From Cyclospora cayetanensis (lineage: Eukaryota > Apicomplexa > Conoidasida > Eucoccidiorida > Eimeriidae): a stretch of 64,000 bases of DNA. The DNA is taken from the NCBI RefSeq assembly GCF_002999335.1, contig NW_020312480.1:62001-126000 (forward strand), in the 5' to 3' direction. Under the pieces are notes generated by a model, which made no database searches, was not told the DNA's origin, and was given only the letters and a program-made list of their open reading frames with translations. This document shows positions 32,010-43,811 of the stretch, piece after piece; the stretch's first letter is position 1, and every line of letters begins with the position of its first letter. The position numbers and the translations under genes were made by a program.

Positions 32010-32849
32010 ATACGTAGGGCGACGCCTGCGCCCTTGTGAACGTCCTTTTACTGTTTTCTTTTGCTTCATATATAGTGAATTTCAAGTTCTGAAATAACTT
32101 GGCTCTGCTGCTTTACCGGAGGCTTGTGCAGCTCTGAATCGATGGCGGCTGGCTTCGGTACTGCTGCTGCCAGCTGCTGCTGCAGCGCCCATTGCCGCCG
32201 CCGCCGCCGCTGCCGCTGCAGCAGCAGCAGCAGCAGCAGCAGCATCATTGCAGCAGCTTTACTGGGAGACGCTTGAGCTAAATTGTAGAAGCTGTAGCTC
32301 ATTATTTCCAAGCCATATAGCTCTTGGTCTTTTATGCAGCAGTCCCTGTTTCTGCAACTGCAGAAACAGGGACTGCTGCTGCTGCTGTTGCTGTTGCTGC
32401 TGCTACATCAGCATCGACGACAAAGCATGCGCTCAACAGTCTCTGGTAGGTATACAAATAGAATTTTAACCTTTTTGACTCAGCCTTTAGACTTCTTCCT
32501 CGCGACACAGTCATTGCAGCAATAGTGCCCGCAGCAGGACCAAATTCAAGTGTGGTACATGAAGACGAAATCCCATCTAGGCAACACTGCTTGCAGGGAA
32601 GGCCGCTGCTCTAAGTTTCAGCCACTGAAAAGTGTCAAGAAGACACGACTTTTTTAGGCAGTATTCGCCTGAGTCCGCCAAACTCACGCTCGTAGTAGCA
32701 GCAGGGACCCTCATGGAGCATATGAAAGCCACCAGCGCTCCACTGCGCGGGCCTAGCCACATCACAACTCGGCATGTTTTGCTACACTAGTTATATTTCC
32801 CTAGGGCGTAGTAAAGGATTGATCACTAGGTTATTCTTCTTGTCTTCCT
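31255..32849. other. CTG-rich, probably 5' flank or unplaced minus-strand coding
   Basis: 31520-32250 on the plus strand is dense in CTG, which elsewhere in this window marks minus-strand poly-Gln/Ala coding. A minus-strand frame at 32069-31845 reads Ser/Asn/Ala repeats, then QQQQLALQRQLLQTPERERL. It may be an upstream exon of the ApiAP2 gene or of a separate gene, but no phase-consistent splice was found. It also contains the hairpin at 32336-32379. 32530-32849 shows nothing. Confidence 0.4.
32336..32379. repeat. Perfect 21-bp inverted repeat with a 2-nt loop
   Basis: The left arm GCAGCAGTCCCTGTTTCTGC plus A (32336-32356) is matched exactly by its reverse complement at 32359-32379, with AC between. 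The right arm runs into a CTG/TTG repeat. No reading frame explains it. Confidence 0.9.
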
Positions 32850-32908
32850 TGTTCATTTCCCAAGTAGCGCTAGCTCGATACAAGGGTCGCAACGTTGTAT
32901 ATATGTAC

Positions 32909-32957
<49 letters not shown>

Positions 32958-33230
32958 CGTGCTTGGTGCTATGTGTAATTACCTACCATTGCTCTGAGTG
33001 CATTGAGGCTGCAGATACGCACATCATAGCTGTCGCCCTACCCCAATTTCGGGCACTATAAGCTCCACGGGCAGGGAAAGGCGAGAATTCTCTTTAAAAC
33101 CCCTTATCAGCTTTCTATCAAGTGTGCATTGAGTGTGGAGTACAGTGTCTCCCTAAAGACCTTAGACAGTGGGCTACAATTGCTAGCATCGCGTGATTCG
33201 ATAAATTCTCTCTCTACTCATTCACTGCCT
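32850..33230 (+). repeat. LTR-like repeat copy 1, with internal TA expansion
   Basis: It matches by eye the copies at about 38.0, 49.2 and 54.0 kb: GATACAAGGGTCGCAACGTTG, GTGCGTGCTTGG, ATTGAGGCTGCAGATACGCA, CTGTCGCCCTACCCC, GAGTGTGGAGTACAGTGTCT and GGCTACAATTGCTAGCA. Between the second and third blocks this copy has about 25 TA steps (32920-32955) that the others lack. It flanks gag-like sequence on the right, as expected of a 5' LTR in plus orientation. Borders are approximate. Confidence 0.5.
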
Positions 33231-33299
33231 GGAGGGGGATTCTAAGTTTCCCTGCAATATTTGTATGGGTTCGATCAAGTTACTGGGTATATTACCAAT

Positions 33300-35760
33300 C
33301 TGCTTTTACAGGCACCAGTCTGGATGAAAAGCACCAGCTGGTGGTGGCAGTGGGCAGCGACACAATGCCTGTTAGGACTGCACAAGCCGACATACAAGCT
33401 GATTTAAGCGGAGTAGCTCAAAAGCTGGTATAAATGCATGATTTGCCACCCAATAAAATGCTATGCATGCGTCGATGAGGCTATGCCGAACATAAAAGGT
33501 CTCATGACAGTAAGGATGGGCAAGTACTCAAAGGTGCATCAGCCACTTACAGACCACCTCAAACACTACTCTTCGGACAGAGGAAAACTAGTTATTCTTG
33601 TAACATATACATTGGAGAGAAAAACACTTCAAAAGTGGCTCTTCTTATGCAGGGGGAGTGCCTCTCCCTGCATAACGCACCACGGTTCAAGCCTTCACAC
33701 ACGCTCGGGCTTACCGATTCATGCAGAGTTCAACTTAGCAGTTGGCTTTGCGAGGTGTTGAGAAAGCTGACGGAAGGGGATACACAAGAAGGGTGGTGTA
33801 TCGAGAAATATCGAACTTGGCTCGAAAGAGCCACACCTTAATAAAGGCAGCTGCTTTATCAGTGAATCACCGCAGGTCTACGCGAAGTGTTACGTCAAGT
33901 GGTCGGCGTTTGTGCGCCGTTGTCTCCCAGCAAGATACTGGTCCTCATCACAGTCGTGCCTGATATTTTCGTCGCTTCGCCGAAACCGAACAGCCTTATT
34001 TAGTGAGGAAAAGAAATTCTTCGTGGTGCGATGCGGCATGGAAAATGCCAGCATTGCTTGTGTGGGCGTCATTTTCCTGTCCAGACACGCCATTACGAAT
34101 GTACCTTATTAATAGTTTGCAGGAAGTTAATAACCGCGCGTCTCCTGGTACGACCCCACACTAAAGTATATTAAGGGCACTAACCTTACTGTTTCTGACA
34201 CGCTCTCGCAACTCCCAAACAACCCAAGATTGTGCAGCGCAACTGCTCCTCTCTGTGATGATCACGGTTTCTATGGAAATCGTCCTGGGTTTACGCCTCA
34301 GACACCCGTACATCCTCCAGTACTGCCGAAACTTCGAATGGAAAAGGACGAGGCACTACGACGTTGAGGATCGACTGCTGCGATTTAAGTCAGAGCACAG
34401 GACTTCGTCGCTTGTGCCATCCATCTTTACTCTGTGACCCCATTTTGCCGCAAGGCACATGACCATGTCCACTCTGAGACACATGACCAGTGCGCCGACC
34501 ACACACTTGCACTTCTTGCCACTCTACATGCACAAAATCTAGCTGGGCTTTCTTCTTTGTGCTAAGTTGGTTTATTATGCATCAGGACACTTGCTTATTA
34601 TCACTCTCCCGCATGTCTGGTCTATATTATGAGCTCCGGTCTCTTCAGAGGCTGGACGTCAAGGCCCAGAGTCAGCGGCCACCCTTATCGGCGGAGGCTT
34701 TCAAAGACGAGCTTGCTAGGCGAAAGCGTGCGCAAAGCTCAAGTGAGACAAGCAAGGCTTTTTGATATATGGCGTTTGGCCGGTTGTTTTGAGCCTGGAG
34801 GATTGGTTTTCAGTGGAGCAGTAGGATTTACGAAGTGCAGTCGATGGTAAGCAAACGACGAATTCCGCGGCGAGGCGGAAAAAACCCCTCTGCACTCCTC
34901 TCACAGATCGATTTCCTTTCTTAATCTATAGGTCATTTCCAACAGTTGGAGGTGTCACCGAATTATTAATATTGGCTTCTTAGAATTGCCAGAATCTCCT
35001 CAGCTATTCGCGGACTTGTCATGCAGCCAAGTGAAATGTGTAGAGGCAGAGGGTACACAAGGAACCTTAGAAGTGCTGTATTTCACGACTATTGAGCGCC
35101 GAGGACATATTTTCCGGACAAAACTCGTAAGTAAATTGTAGTAAATGATGTCCACTGTAGGGATTGGCACGGCGTTGCTGCCTGCAAGAAAATCTGCAGC
35201 TATGTTTGGTTAACGGTGCTACTTGCCAAAGATGGTCATTCCCACTTTCCCTTGTAACTGTCCTCCCCAGCGCGTATTTTGCCTGAACGAGCTGTCTCAC
35301 CTATGAGAAATTTGTAAAGTGGCCGATTATCGATATTTGTAATCTGCTCTCTACACCCAGAGTTTCACGCAGGTACTCTCCGGTATATTCTCCCCAAGTA
35401 CTGCCGTAAGCCTCTTTTCGGGCTGTGAGGTCGCTACGTACACCGGCTGTGCTGCATGCAGAGACTGCTCTATGAGGCGTGTGCCCACTGCTGAGCAAGT
35501 GTGTGATTCGAGCTGTTACAGATTTCACTTATCTACTTTTTTCTGGTAGCAAGATACTCACTGCAGCGCTCTGACGATAGCGAGCGGCTCGCCGCCGCGG
35601 TCGTCTTGACTTTGTTTTCCGTCCGTAGTTTTCGGGTGCGTGTGTCTTTCTTTCGCCAAGTTCAGTTTAAGATGCAGTGCATACATATGCTTCCCCTTTT
35701 GGGCGTCTTTGTATCATCGGGCCTGAGGAAGAAGGGGCAATCCCAATTGGGTATGGCAAG
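33300..35760 (+). mobile_element. Ty3/gypsy retrotransposon relic, forward part (gag-like, RNase H end, integrase start)
   Basis: The segment is colinear with the relic at 49.6-53.8 kb but lacks its middle. 33480-33850 reads as a broken gag-like frame (VRMGKYSKVHQPLTDHLKHY, CEVLRKLTEGDTQEGW), paralleled at 49760-50030. Near 34196 the frame reads DTLSQLPNN, the usual end of the gypsy RNase H domain (ADALSRLP). 34350-34400 reads HYDVEDRLLRFKSEH, paralleled by YRDEDGLLSFK at 51670-51700. 34450-34530 reads AHDHVHSETHDQCADHTLAL, like the His-His zinc part of integrase. 35190-35760 matches 53270-53830. Many stops and shifts make it inactive. Confidence 0.6.
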
Positions 35761-35849
35761 TATCGGAGCAACTGCATGGCGGCCAATTTATAAGTGTCTT
35801 CACTGGTGCATCGCTCTCCACTGTGGATGCTCCGAAGTGCTTCTCAAGC

Positions 35850-37800
35850 TAACCTGTCAAAGGAGCACCGACATGAGTAAATTCAACAATAAAATTCAGA
35901 TAATAAGGTGCAAGCCCGCAGAAATTTTCAAACGCCTTTTCAGATGATTTAAGGTCGAGGCTAGGCCTTCGTTGTTTCAAATTTTGCAAGACCTGGCTCA
36001 CATTTCTGCAAGCCAAACATGTAACTCCATAAAGTAGCGCTGCTCTAGCCAACAGCGAGTACTTACATGCCTTCACACACCGCTGCATGTCCCGCGACCG
36101 CTAAAGCGCACGCCGTAGGTGCTCTCTGATCTTTTGAACGTTTCGGATGAATACCTCGACGTCATCTATGCTGACGATCATAAACCCTTGCTCGATAGGC
36201 TCATAATACTCCAAATAAACTTGCTGATCGGTCTCAGCTGGGTCGCTAGCAATTCCAAGCGGAATAAACGTATGCTTGAGTTTCGAAAGTGAGTAAGAAC
36301 AGACCGCTTTTTTGCTCGTGATCAGGGTGAATGGGGATTTGTAAGAAGGCACCTGCTGAATTAATTCTCGATTAGACTGTTAATTTGCGAAAGCTAAGAG
36401 GTAGTTGGACAGTGTAAAGATCGAGAACAACTGCTCCGCAACGATCGTGCTCTGGGGCTTGGAGTTTACGAACATGCGCCATTTCCGTTGTTTTCGGGGC
36501 CAACACCAGGTTATGCCCAAAGGCATTGGTCAGATTCCTGAACTTGGATTTTATTCCACAGAGTATCGGCGTGCCTATAAGCCCCCTTTTCATGCCCTGG
36601 GGGCATTCGTTACGAAGGAACAGAGCTTAAGGCTAACTGAGGGATTAGCTCAGCAGTTGCGGTAGACGACCGCTGGGAGGCCAGCCTGCAGGCAGCTCGT
36701 CATTATTTGGCACATCTGTGAACTTTTCCTCTATACCTGCTGATTACTGCTGTTTTCTAGCCAAGTGGTAATGAGTCGTCTAGCTAGTTATCAGCTGCAG
36801 AACCAACAAGAGGGTATGCATGCTTAGAACCGTCTGGCAGTACCGCACTGCTGAGCCGCCCGCATAAAGACACTGCCTCACCCTTTGAGGTACCGATTCA
36901 ACAACCAACCAAAACGAAATGTTGCTGAGACCAGGACTTGCTTCTTCCTAGCGCTTTCTGGCGCACTAACCTCCATAGCTCGCACCTCTTGCCGCATGCG
37001 TACCTCCGTTGAATTATCCAGGGCACACATAGGCTTGCGTCGTGGTGCACGGGTCTAGCATAGAAGTCACAAATAATGTTGATAAGACCCGATTCCGATT
37101 CAGAATTGCCTTCAGCTACCATAGCCCTGTCATTCCTTGCGTTCTGCCACCCCTGGGCAAGCCTTGATTTTAAAAACTGTGCCTACTAGTGACCAAGTAG
37201 ATTGCTCTACTGCGCCGTCTTCTCGAATAACATATCCATTTCAAATTTGGCAACAAGGAACCTTGATAGTTCTTGAGCATGAATGTAAGCTTGCAGCAGC
37301 ACAGACTTGACTCGTGTTGGGTTCCCAACTGCAGTTCAATCCCTTGTATCAACCTCTCACTGCGCCGTATCCTTCGAGGTAGGTTTTCCGATGCCTTAAT
37401 GCGTCTTCTTTGTTGGCCAGGTAGCCTGGGCTAGCTGGGCCGAGCCCTGTTATTTTGAGCTGTCTGGAGTTTTTGTATGCTCTTGGAGTTCCCTACCATT
37501 TGACCCTATTTGCTGCCACAAAAGCGGATGCATTGTTGGGGAACTGTTTGGAGTGCTAAGATCTTCTAGCTTCCCTTTGGGTTTTTGTCCCAGTTTACTA
37601 TCGACTGTAGGCTAGAGCCGCTTGATATATTGCCGACATCCATAGGTTCTGAATCCCGATTAGGCTCCTCCTTGCCAGCCAAAGCGGTAGGAGTTATGCT
37701 CATTTGCTCCTGACCGCTCGTGTAGTCGGACTGAAGGTAACTACCCATGCAGCAGGTGTTGTAACCAAAGTACCATACTTGTCGATACAATAATATATGT
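35850..37800 (-). mobile_element. Ty3/gypsy relic, inverted internal part (gag end, RT, RT/RNase H link)
   Basis: Read on the minus strand from 37800 down, the first 1.2 kb matches the plus strand at 50050-51190 closely, including SGQEQMSITPTALAGKEEPN versus its plus-strand counterpart and LIQGIELQLGTQHESSLCCC in both. Then come reverse transcriptase remnants: QIPIHPDHEQKSGLF (cf. QI-x-I-x-x-x-D-x-x-K-T-A-F), SIDDVEVFIRNVQKIREHLR (the RT Y-x-D-D box and following helix, with Tyr replaced by Ser-Ile), and FCGLAPYYLNFIVEFTHVGA (the RT-RNase H connection). Stops and frameshifts break it. It lies between forward-oriented 3' element sequence and a forward LTR-like copy, so it looks like an inverted internal segment. 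Confidence 0.65.
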
Positions 37801-38009
37801 ACAGACTCCTCAACTTCAGCGTTTTCAAATCACCAAAGGTTACTTTTGAGCTTATCTCTGTACAACCCAATGAGCCAGAGCGTGGGTGTCTACGTGTATT
37901 GAGCTAGTGATACTTTGCAAAAAAGGCAATATATGAACCAGCAAACCCTTACGTCAATGCTTCTTAGAGTCTAAGCAAAATATACCCGCAGTAGCAGAAA
38001 CTGTTCAAG

Positions 38010-38280
38010 CGTAGCTTATCCCGCTAGGCAAGGTTGCGTGAGTGTGTGCGCTTAATGGTATGTGCGCTTTGTTGTGACTTTTTCGGGGTGCTGGGGGGCT
38101 GCAGCCAGGCGCGCCATGGCTGCCTCTCTCCCTTCCTGTTGGGGACTATGGGGGGCACTCGAAGGGAAAGGCAAGAGGCCTGCTGAAGTCACTCAATAGC
38201 TTTCAACTGAATATGAGTGGAGTCCGAGGTTCAGTGTCTCCTTGCGGAGACCATAGAGAGAGAATTTCAAAGTGGGAAGC
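38010..38280 (+). repeat. LTR-like repeat copy 2
   Basis: Same orientation as the copies at 32.85, 49.15 and 53.98 kb. It shares GCAAGGTTGCGTGAGTGTGT, a GGGGGGCTGCAGCCAGGCGC block, CTGCCTCTCTCCCTTCC, GAGTGGAGTCCGAGGTTCAG and GACCATAGAGAGAG. It would be the 3' LTR of the rearranged element on its left. Borders are approximate. Confidence 0.5.
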
Positions 38281-39849
38281 ACGTAGTTCAAAAAAAGCAG
38301 ACACATGAATCGTCTGGGACCTGTCGGACTGTGCGAATGCAGTCCTTGCAGAACCCGTGCAGCAAGACTGCAGCTCAACCTCCGTCAGCCTCTATTGCCG
38401 CATACTGACGGCGGCAAGGTTCCCAACGGATGTACCGCCAAGAGCTGCCCATGCTGGTTGTGCGTCCGCTAATAGAGGTGATAAAGGGGCCGTTTGTTCC
38501 CTGCGTATTTTCTCACTGCGCCTACAGCTACTGCTGCTGCTGCTGTCGCTGCCCATGACTCAATGCGGCTTGCTCTGCGAGTTGTTTGGCCTTAAGGAAT
38601 CCGTGGAGCTCAGCACTGAATGAACGCGACGAGGGTCGACCATCCAATTGCAGTAGCGACACCCAAGTGCTCGTGACCCCATCCCACACAACACCTGGCG
38701 CGCGTGCACAGGCAAGGAGACAACGTGCGCGTTGGAGGTTTGCGCACACGTATGATGCGCATACTCCACCAATCAAAGCTCATACTTGTAGATAGACAGC
38801 GGTAGTGAGAGAAAGACAGGCAGGCAGACAGACACGTAAATCGAGAGAGAAAGACGCAGAGCGAGTCTCTGCGTGGAAAAATAAAAGCCTAGCACAAAAG
38901 ATACGCAGCAACTTTGCGGGCACGTCAGTCTAACTACGGAAGAGAAGGAACGATTTCAGAAGATCTGCATAAAATATGCGTGTACATGCAAACCATTACG
39001 GCGATGGCCCTTGGCGGCCTCTTCTGACCCCTTTATGCCGAAGACAGTAGGAGTGGTGACAACGACAGCGCAGGAGGAATACATACATGTACATACAGAA
39101 AGAGAAACGTAGATATGCTTATGCATATATCCACACATGCGTGAAAGGGAAACAGTTTGGGCAGGAAAGTATATGAAGGGAGGAGACGGCAACTGGACAA
39201 AGTGAAGCCAAGGACTAAAAGGCGAAGGCGAGCAAGAGAGCCAGAGAGAGCGACGAACAGACATGGCCGGCAACACGGTGCCCTCCTGCCCGCCACTCCT
39301 CCTTATTCACCTGGTACGGCGCTTGTATGACGAGTAGCCTGAAGGCGGCCCTCTGCCTGCAGCAAATAGAAAAGCATACCTGCGGCAGGAGCCGTCAGTC
39401 GATAACGGCAGAGGCAGCAGGTGCTGCGTGCAGGGCAGCCCCAAAGTTCCCAAGTGGATGGCAGCTTCGCACGCCTGCCTACTAGACGCATTGAAGGAGA
39501 AGAGCAAGGCAGCGAGTCTATGGATACTGGTGAATACGGAAAGTCAGTCTGACAGACGAGCTGTTTCGGAAGGCTCGAATAAGCGTTCCCAGGGGCAGCC
39601 ACGGAGGCGCGATGAGACTTTGAAAGCGTCGGCCGCACACCCCCAAGGCGACAGAAAGAGAAGAAGGACGAACCACATACGATGTGCATGCACAGAAATG
39701 TGCAAGCCGCGCGAGACGCAGCTCGGCGAATGCACTTACGTAGAGAGACAGAAACGCATACTGTCCGGAAGGCAGCACGCGGGTGAGAGCTGAAAAAGGA
39801 AGGGCAGGATGAGAGGCAAGTGGGCAACAAGGCGCTGCGGCAACGGCGC
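38281..39849. other. No gene recognised
   Basis: 38520-38560 has a short CTG run. The region 38790-39250 is purine-rich on the plus strand (GAGAGA, AAAGACAGG). The minus strand is correspondingly pyrimidine-rich, as introns and 3' UTRs are here, so this may be downstream sequence of the ApiAP2-like exon at 39.85 kb. No domain was seen in any frame. Confidence 0.4.
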
Positions 39850-40126
39850 TCATCCCGTAAGATAGCTGTACTCCCCCTTGTTCCCTGACCTTTTAAAGAA
39901 AGAACGAACCTTCATAGCATCTGCGAAGGCCACGGCCTCTTTCTTTGCTGCAAAGACACCCCACTTCTTTATGGGGAAGGGCTTGCTGCTGCGCTTGTTA
40001 TTCTCGAAGAAGGTCACTTCCCACGCCTCGTTGAGGGCTTCGAAGGAGACAGCAAAACACGGCGAATCAAAGTAGGACGCTGGCAGAGAAACCTTCCGAG
40101 GGCGCGCCGCATGCACCGGTCTGAAC
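39850..40126 (-). CDS. Terminal exon of an ApiAP2-like gene
   Basis: An acceptor TTGCCTCAG precedes 40126, with one base completing the previous codon, followed by 91 residues to a TGA at 39850. The sequence YFDSPCFAVSFEALNEAWEV, then TFFENNKRSSKPFPIKKWGV and FAAKKEAVAFADAMK, follows the ApiAP2 fold. It has strand one with an aromatic, Trp at the start of strand two, W/F-E-N-x-K-R, K-x-F-x-x-K-K-W/Y-G, then A-K-x-x-A in the helix. A basic tail (KVRSFFKRSGNKGEY) follows. Upstream minus-strand sequence at 40.5-40.9 kb contains coding-like stretches (for example TVEPTAAATPALGKRLSPTT after TTGCAG) that may be earlier exons, but no donor could be matched in phase. A role as transcriptional regulator is inferred from the domain. 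Confidence 0.6.
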
Positions 40127-41612
40127 CTGAGGCAAAAAGGACGCGGCAGCGAGGCAGATGAGGTCAAAAGACGGCCAGGTGAGAAGGGAGAGAGCACACG
40201 TGAAGCAGCGGAAAGCGTAAGAGGAGAAGGGTGGGAGAGCAGAGGGCGAGGGCGCGTGGAAGAAGCGAGGAAGCCGGAAGGGCAGGCTGCGTGGATGCGG
40301 GAGCGCGGCCACACCCCCTGTTGACGAAAAGGCGGGCAGAAATGGCGGAAGGAAGAGCCAAGGAAACGCGAGAGCGAGGGGGCAGGACCAAAGCATATGG
40401 CAGTGAAGGGAGGCATGGGAGAAGGCAGGGGGATCGCAATGGCTTCCAAACAGGCTGCGACGTGAGGACGCGCTATATACCCACGAGGAGAGGGCCTCTA
40501 CGGGAACGGACAGGGATTATATTGAACAGAGGCAGACTTCGAGGGCTATGCAGAGGAAGGCAAAAAGTGCAGTAAAACATGTGCAGCGAGGCGATTAGCA
40601 CATGCGCAGCACGAGCAGATGCAAAGCCTTGCCTGTTTGCATTCTGCGCTCTGAAGGCGTTCCCGATTCCCCACTTAAAAACCACATCGATATGCCCCTC
40701 AGGCTGTTTATACACTCTGGAGCTGCTGCATGAAAGGTCTGTTGGGGGGGCGGCCTCTATCGGAGTATGCTGGGATACTTCCTTTCCCGTTCTGCTCCTC
40801 GCCGTATGGCTGCTGCTGTCGTTGTCGGCGACAATCGCTTTCCTAATGCAGGTGTTGCTGCTGCTGTAGGCTCTACAGTCTGCAACACGTCTCGTAATTG
40901 ATCTGAACAGTGCTGTGCTACCGCTCGGTGCGGAGACTCCCCTCAGCAAAGAGGGGCCCCAGCAGGCCGTCCTATGGAGTAGCAGCATCGCTAGAAATGC
41001 TAAATCCTACGTTTAAGTGTACATTGGACGAGCCATGGATGCCTTTCCACGCGGCAGGTGTCTCCATTCAAATGGCTAACGACACTGGGCATGAAGAGTT
41101 ATCAGGGTTGGGGAGACCCTTTACTCCAACCATCCATTATAGACCAAAACATTAAGCACTGCACTACAAAAGAAGCTGCTCCTACGGCCTCCCGCCTATT
41201 TTTCCGGGGCCCCGTCAGAGGGGCCCCCCTTCCCTCCCGCGTAGGGAAGGGCCCCAGGGGCCCCACCCTCCCGTCACCACCACACCATGACACCACCACC
41301 AAACCACCACTGCCTCCATGGACCCTCGAGCCCCCTGTTTCCTCGAGAGTCTGCTGCAGCGGAATCGGAAATAAAGGCAAGCGGTGCATCTGGGAAATCA
41401 ATCCTACCTGCACTTCTCCAATCACGCACCCTCTCGTGTATGTATGGTGACGGCGGGAGGGGGGGGAGTGGAGGCGAGCGAACGTGCAGGTTTTTTGTCA
41501 TTCTCTCGTGTGTGTGCGTATGTATGTGCTCGTTCTCTCCCTACCATTACCGTAAACCCTAATTCCTACTCGAATTAAGTCGCAAGCAGTGGCTCAACTT
41601 GATTCGTTAGCA
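40127..41612. other. Intron and possible 5' exons of the ApiAP2-like gene, then intergenic
   Basis: On the minus strand 40884-40590 has coding-like composition in two competing frames and stays unresolved. 41200-41280 is a GGGGCCCC-rich patch. 41440-41570 is G-rich then pyrimidine-rich and probably forms the 5' flank of the plus-strand gene that begins at 41613. Confidence 0.4.
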
Positions 41613-43757
41613 ATGCCCAAGGGTGCGAGGAGCCTAAGGCTCTCGGGGGCAGTAGCCATGTTTCCTCCAGTCCATGAAGTCGGAGGTGGCCCCTCCCTCC
41701 TTTCTTGTGGGTATAAGCAGAGCTCTGATTTAGAGCACGAGAACGCGCCCCCACACCAGCAGTACCAGGAGGAGGCAGGAGAGCAGCAGTTAGTCCTGGA
41801 GCGGCTGTTGCAGAAAGAGCGAATGCTGCAGCAGCAACACCAGTTGCTGGTGAAGCAGCAGCAACAGCACTTGCAGCAGCAGAAAAGGAGGCAGCGTGCA
41901 GCGGCAACGCAGGCCCCTAGGCACCCCCTGCTCTCCCTCCGCACCGATCGCCGCCAGCAAGAGCTGGAAGAGCGACACGAGACTGAAGACGATCCCCTGC
42001 AGCAGCCCCCGATTCTCCCATTGTCTCCGGCTTTCCGATGCAGAGGCGCCAGCCTGCGAGAGGGGGGGCCTCTTGAGAGGGGGGGGGCCCTCTCCCCAGC
42101 CACAAAACGTCCCGGCATGCCTCAAGCAGGAGAAGGTCCGGCTGCTGTAGCGCCTTCCTTCCAAGCTGCATTTAATATGCGAGCACCCCTTACCAGCGTG
42201 GCGAACACCGATGCAGAACGGGCAGTAGAAGACGAGCTTGCTGGGGTTGAGGCAGCAGTGCCGCAGCACGACTTCACTCTGAGGCTGTACAGCCACCAGG
42301 AGAGCTCTGTCTCGCCTTCTCTTGCTTCAGTGCAGCGGCAGCTCCAACGCCCCTCCCGAGACACCACAGCAGCTACCAGTGCGGCAGACGTCGGCGTGGA
42401 TACGCCACCTCGGGGGGCCCCCAATAGCAGTCCCTGTGTCGTTTCCGCAGTTGTTTCTCCCAGCCCAGCAAGGAGCCAAGGAGGTTCTCAGAGCCTGCAG
42501 CAGGTCTGCCGCTCTCTTCCCTTTAGACCGGAAGCGGCGTCGGCTCTCAAAAGCGACTCAACATCCGCCTTGCATCAGCAGCAGTGGGAGGAGCCGCTGC
42601 TGCTGCCATCTGACGCTTCGCTGCAGCCAGGAAGAGGCGGGGCAGCGGCTCCTCATGGCAAAAGCAACGACAGCTCCCTCGAGCGGCAGCAGCAGCAGCC
42701 GCCGACTGCTTTCAAGGGAGCTGTTGAACGTGGCAGACGGGAGTCTGTGAAGCAAGCACCGAAGTCTCCTAGAATGTTATCCAGCTCTCCTAGTGGAGCA
42801 GCCTGGGGCCTCCTCGAGATCTCGGAGGGGCCCCCGGAAGTTGCAGATCTGGCTAGGCAGGGGCCCTTAGATGCTGCATTCGTTTCCGGAGCTGCCACAG
42901 CTGCATCTGGTTTTCCCAAGGTGCCCCCAAGTGGCTGTGTAAGGGGGTCGTCGAAGAGTGCGTGCTGCTCGGGGCCCCCTGTAGCAACCACTGAAGCCCT
43001 CAAGTGCGTGGAGGCTGCTGCACCCGAGGAGTGGGATGCCGCTGCTGCCGCTGCTGCAGCGCGGCGAGAACTGGCGGAGACGCAGGCGCTCAGGCACTCG
43101 GCCTTGTTGCGGATTGAGGGGGCCCACAGGGGCCTCCTGGGGGCCCCTGGCACCTCCGAGCCTGCGGAAAGGGCAATTCTTGCTGCGGCCGATGCGGCCG
43201 AAGCAGCAAGAATTGCAGCGGTGCCAGCAGCGGCAGCGGCAGCAGCAGCAGGCTTTAGTTTGTCGGCATGCAAGGCGAATCCGCTGCAGCCGTCAGCTCT
43301 GGAGAAGGAGGGCTTCAAGGAAAAGGGCACGAGCGCGTGGAGCTGCAGCGGCTTGGCACTGCTGGACCCCAAACCCCTCCGTCGCTCTGCAGCCTCGCTC
43401 AAAAGGGGCTTGACAGCTTCCGCGGAGGAGAGAGCAGACACTGCGGCGTCTGCCGAGTCCTCGTTTGCTGACGTGCGGGGGGCTGGTGTGTCTCTTGAGG
43501 CTCCAACCGAGACGGCAGTCCACGCTTTCCCAGCGGCAGAAGGATCCCGTTTCACAACCCCAAAGGCGCCAACAGCTTCGCCGTTGATGCAGCGGGAAGG
43601 GCCCCTCCTTAAGGCCGGAGAGTCTTGCATCAGCAGCAGCAACCGACTGTGGCATGCACACACTGGCACGCATGCTGCGGGAGGCTTCCCACAGAGCGGC
43701 CGGTGGAGGCTCTGCGTGGACCCTGTTGCAGCGGCCCTGCGGCAATCCGGAGAAACT

Positions 43758-43811
<54 letters not shown>

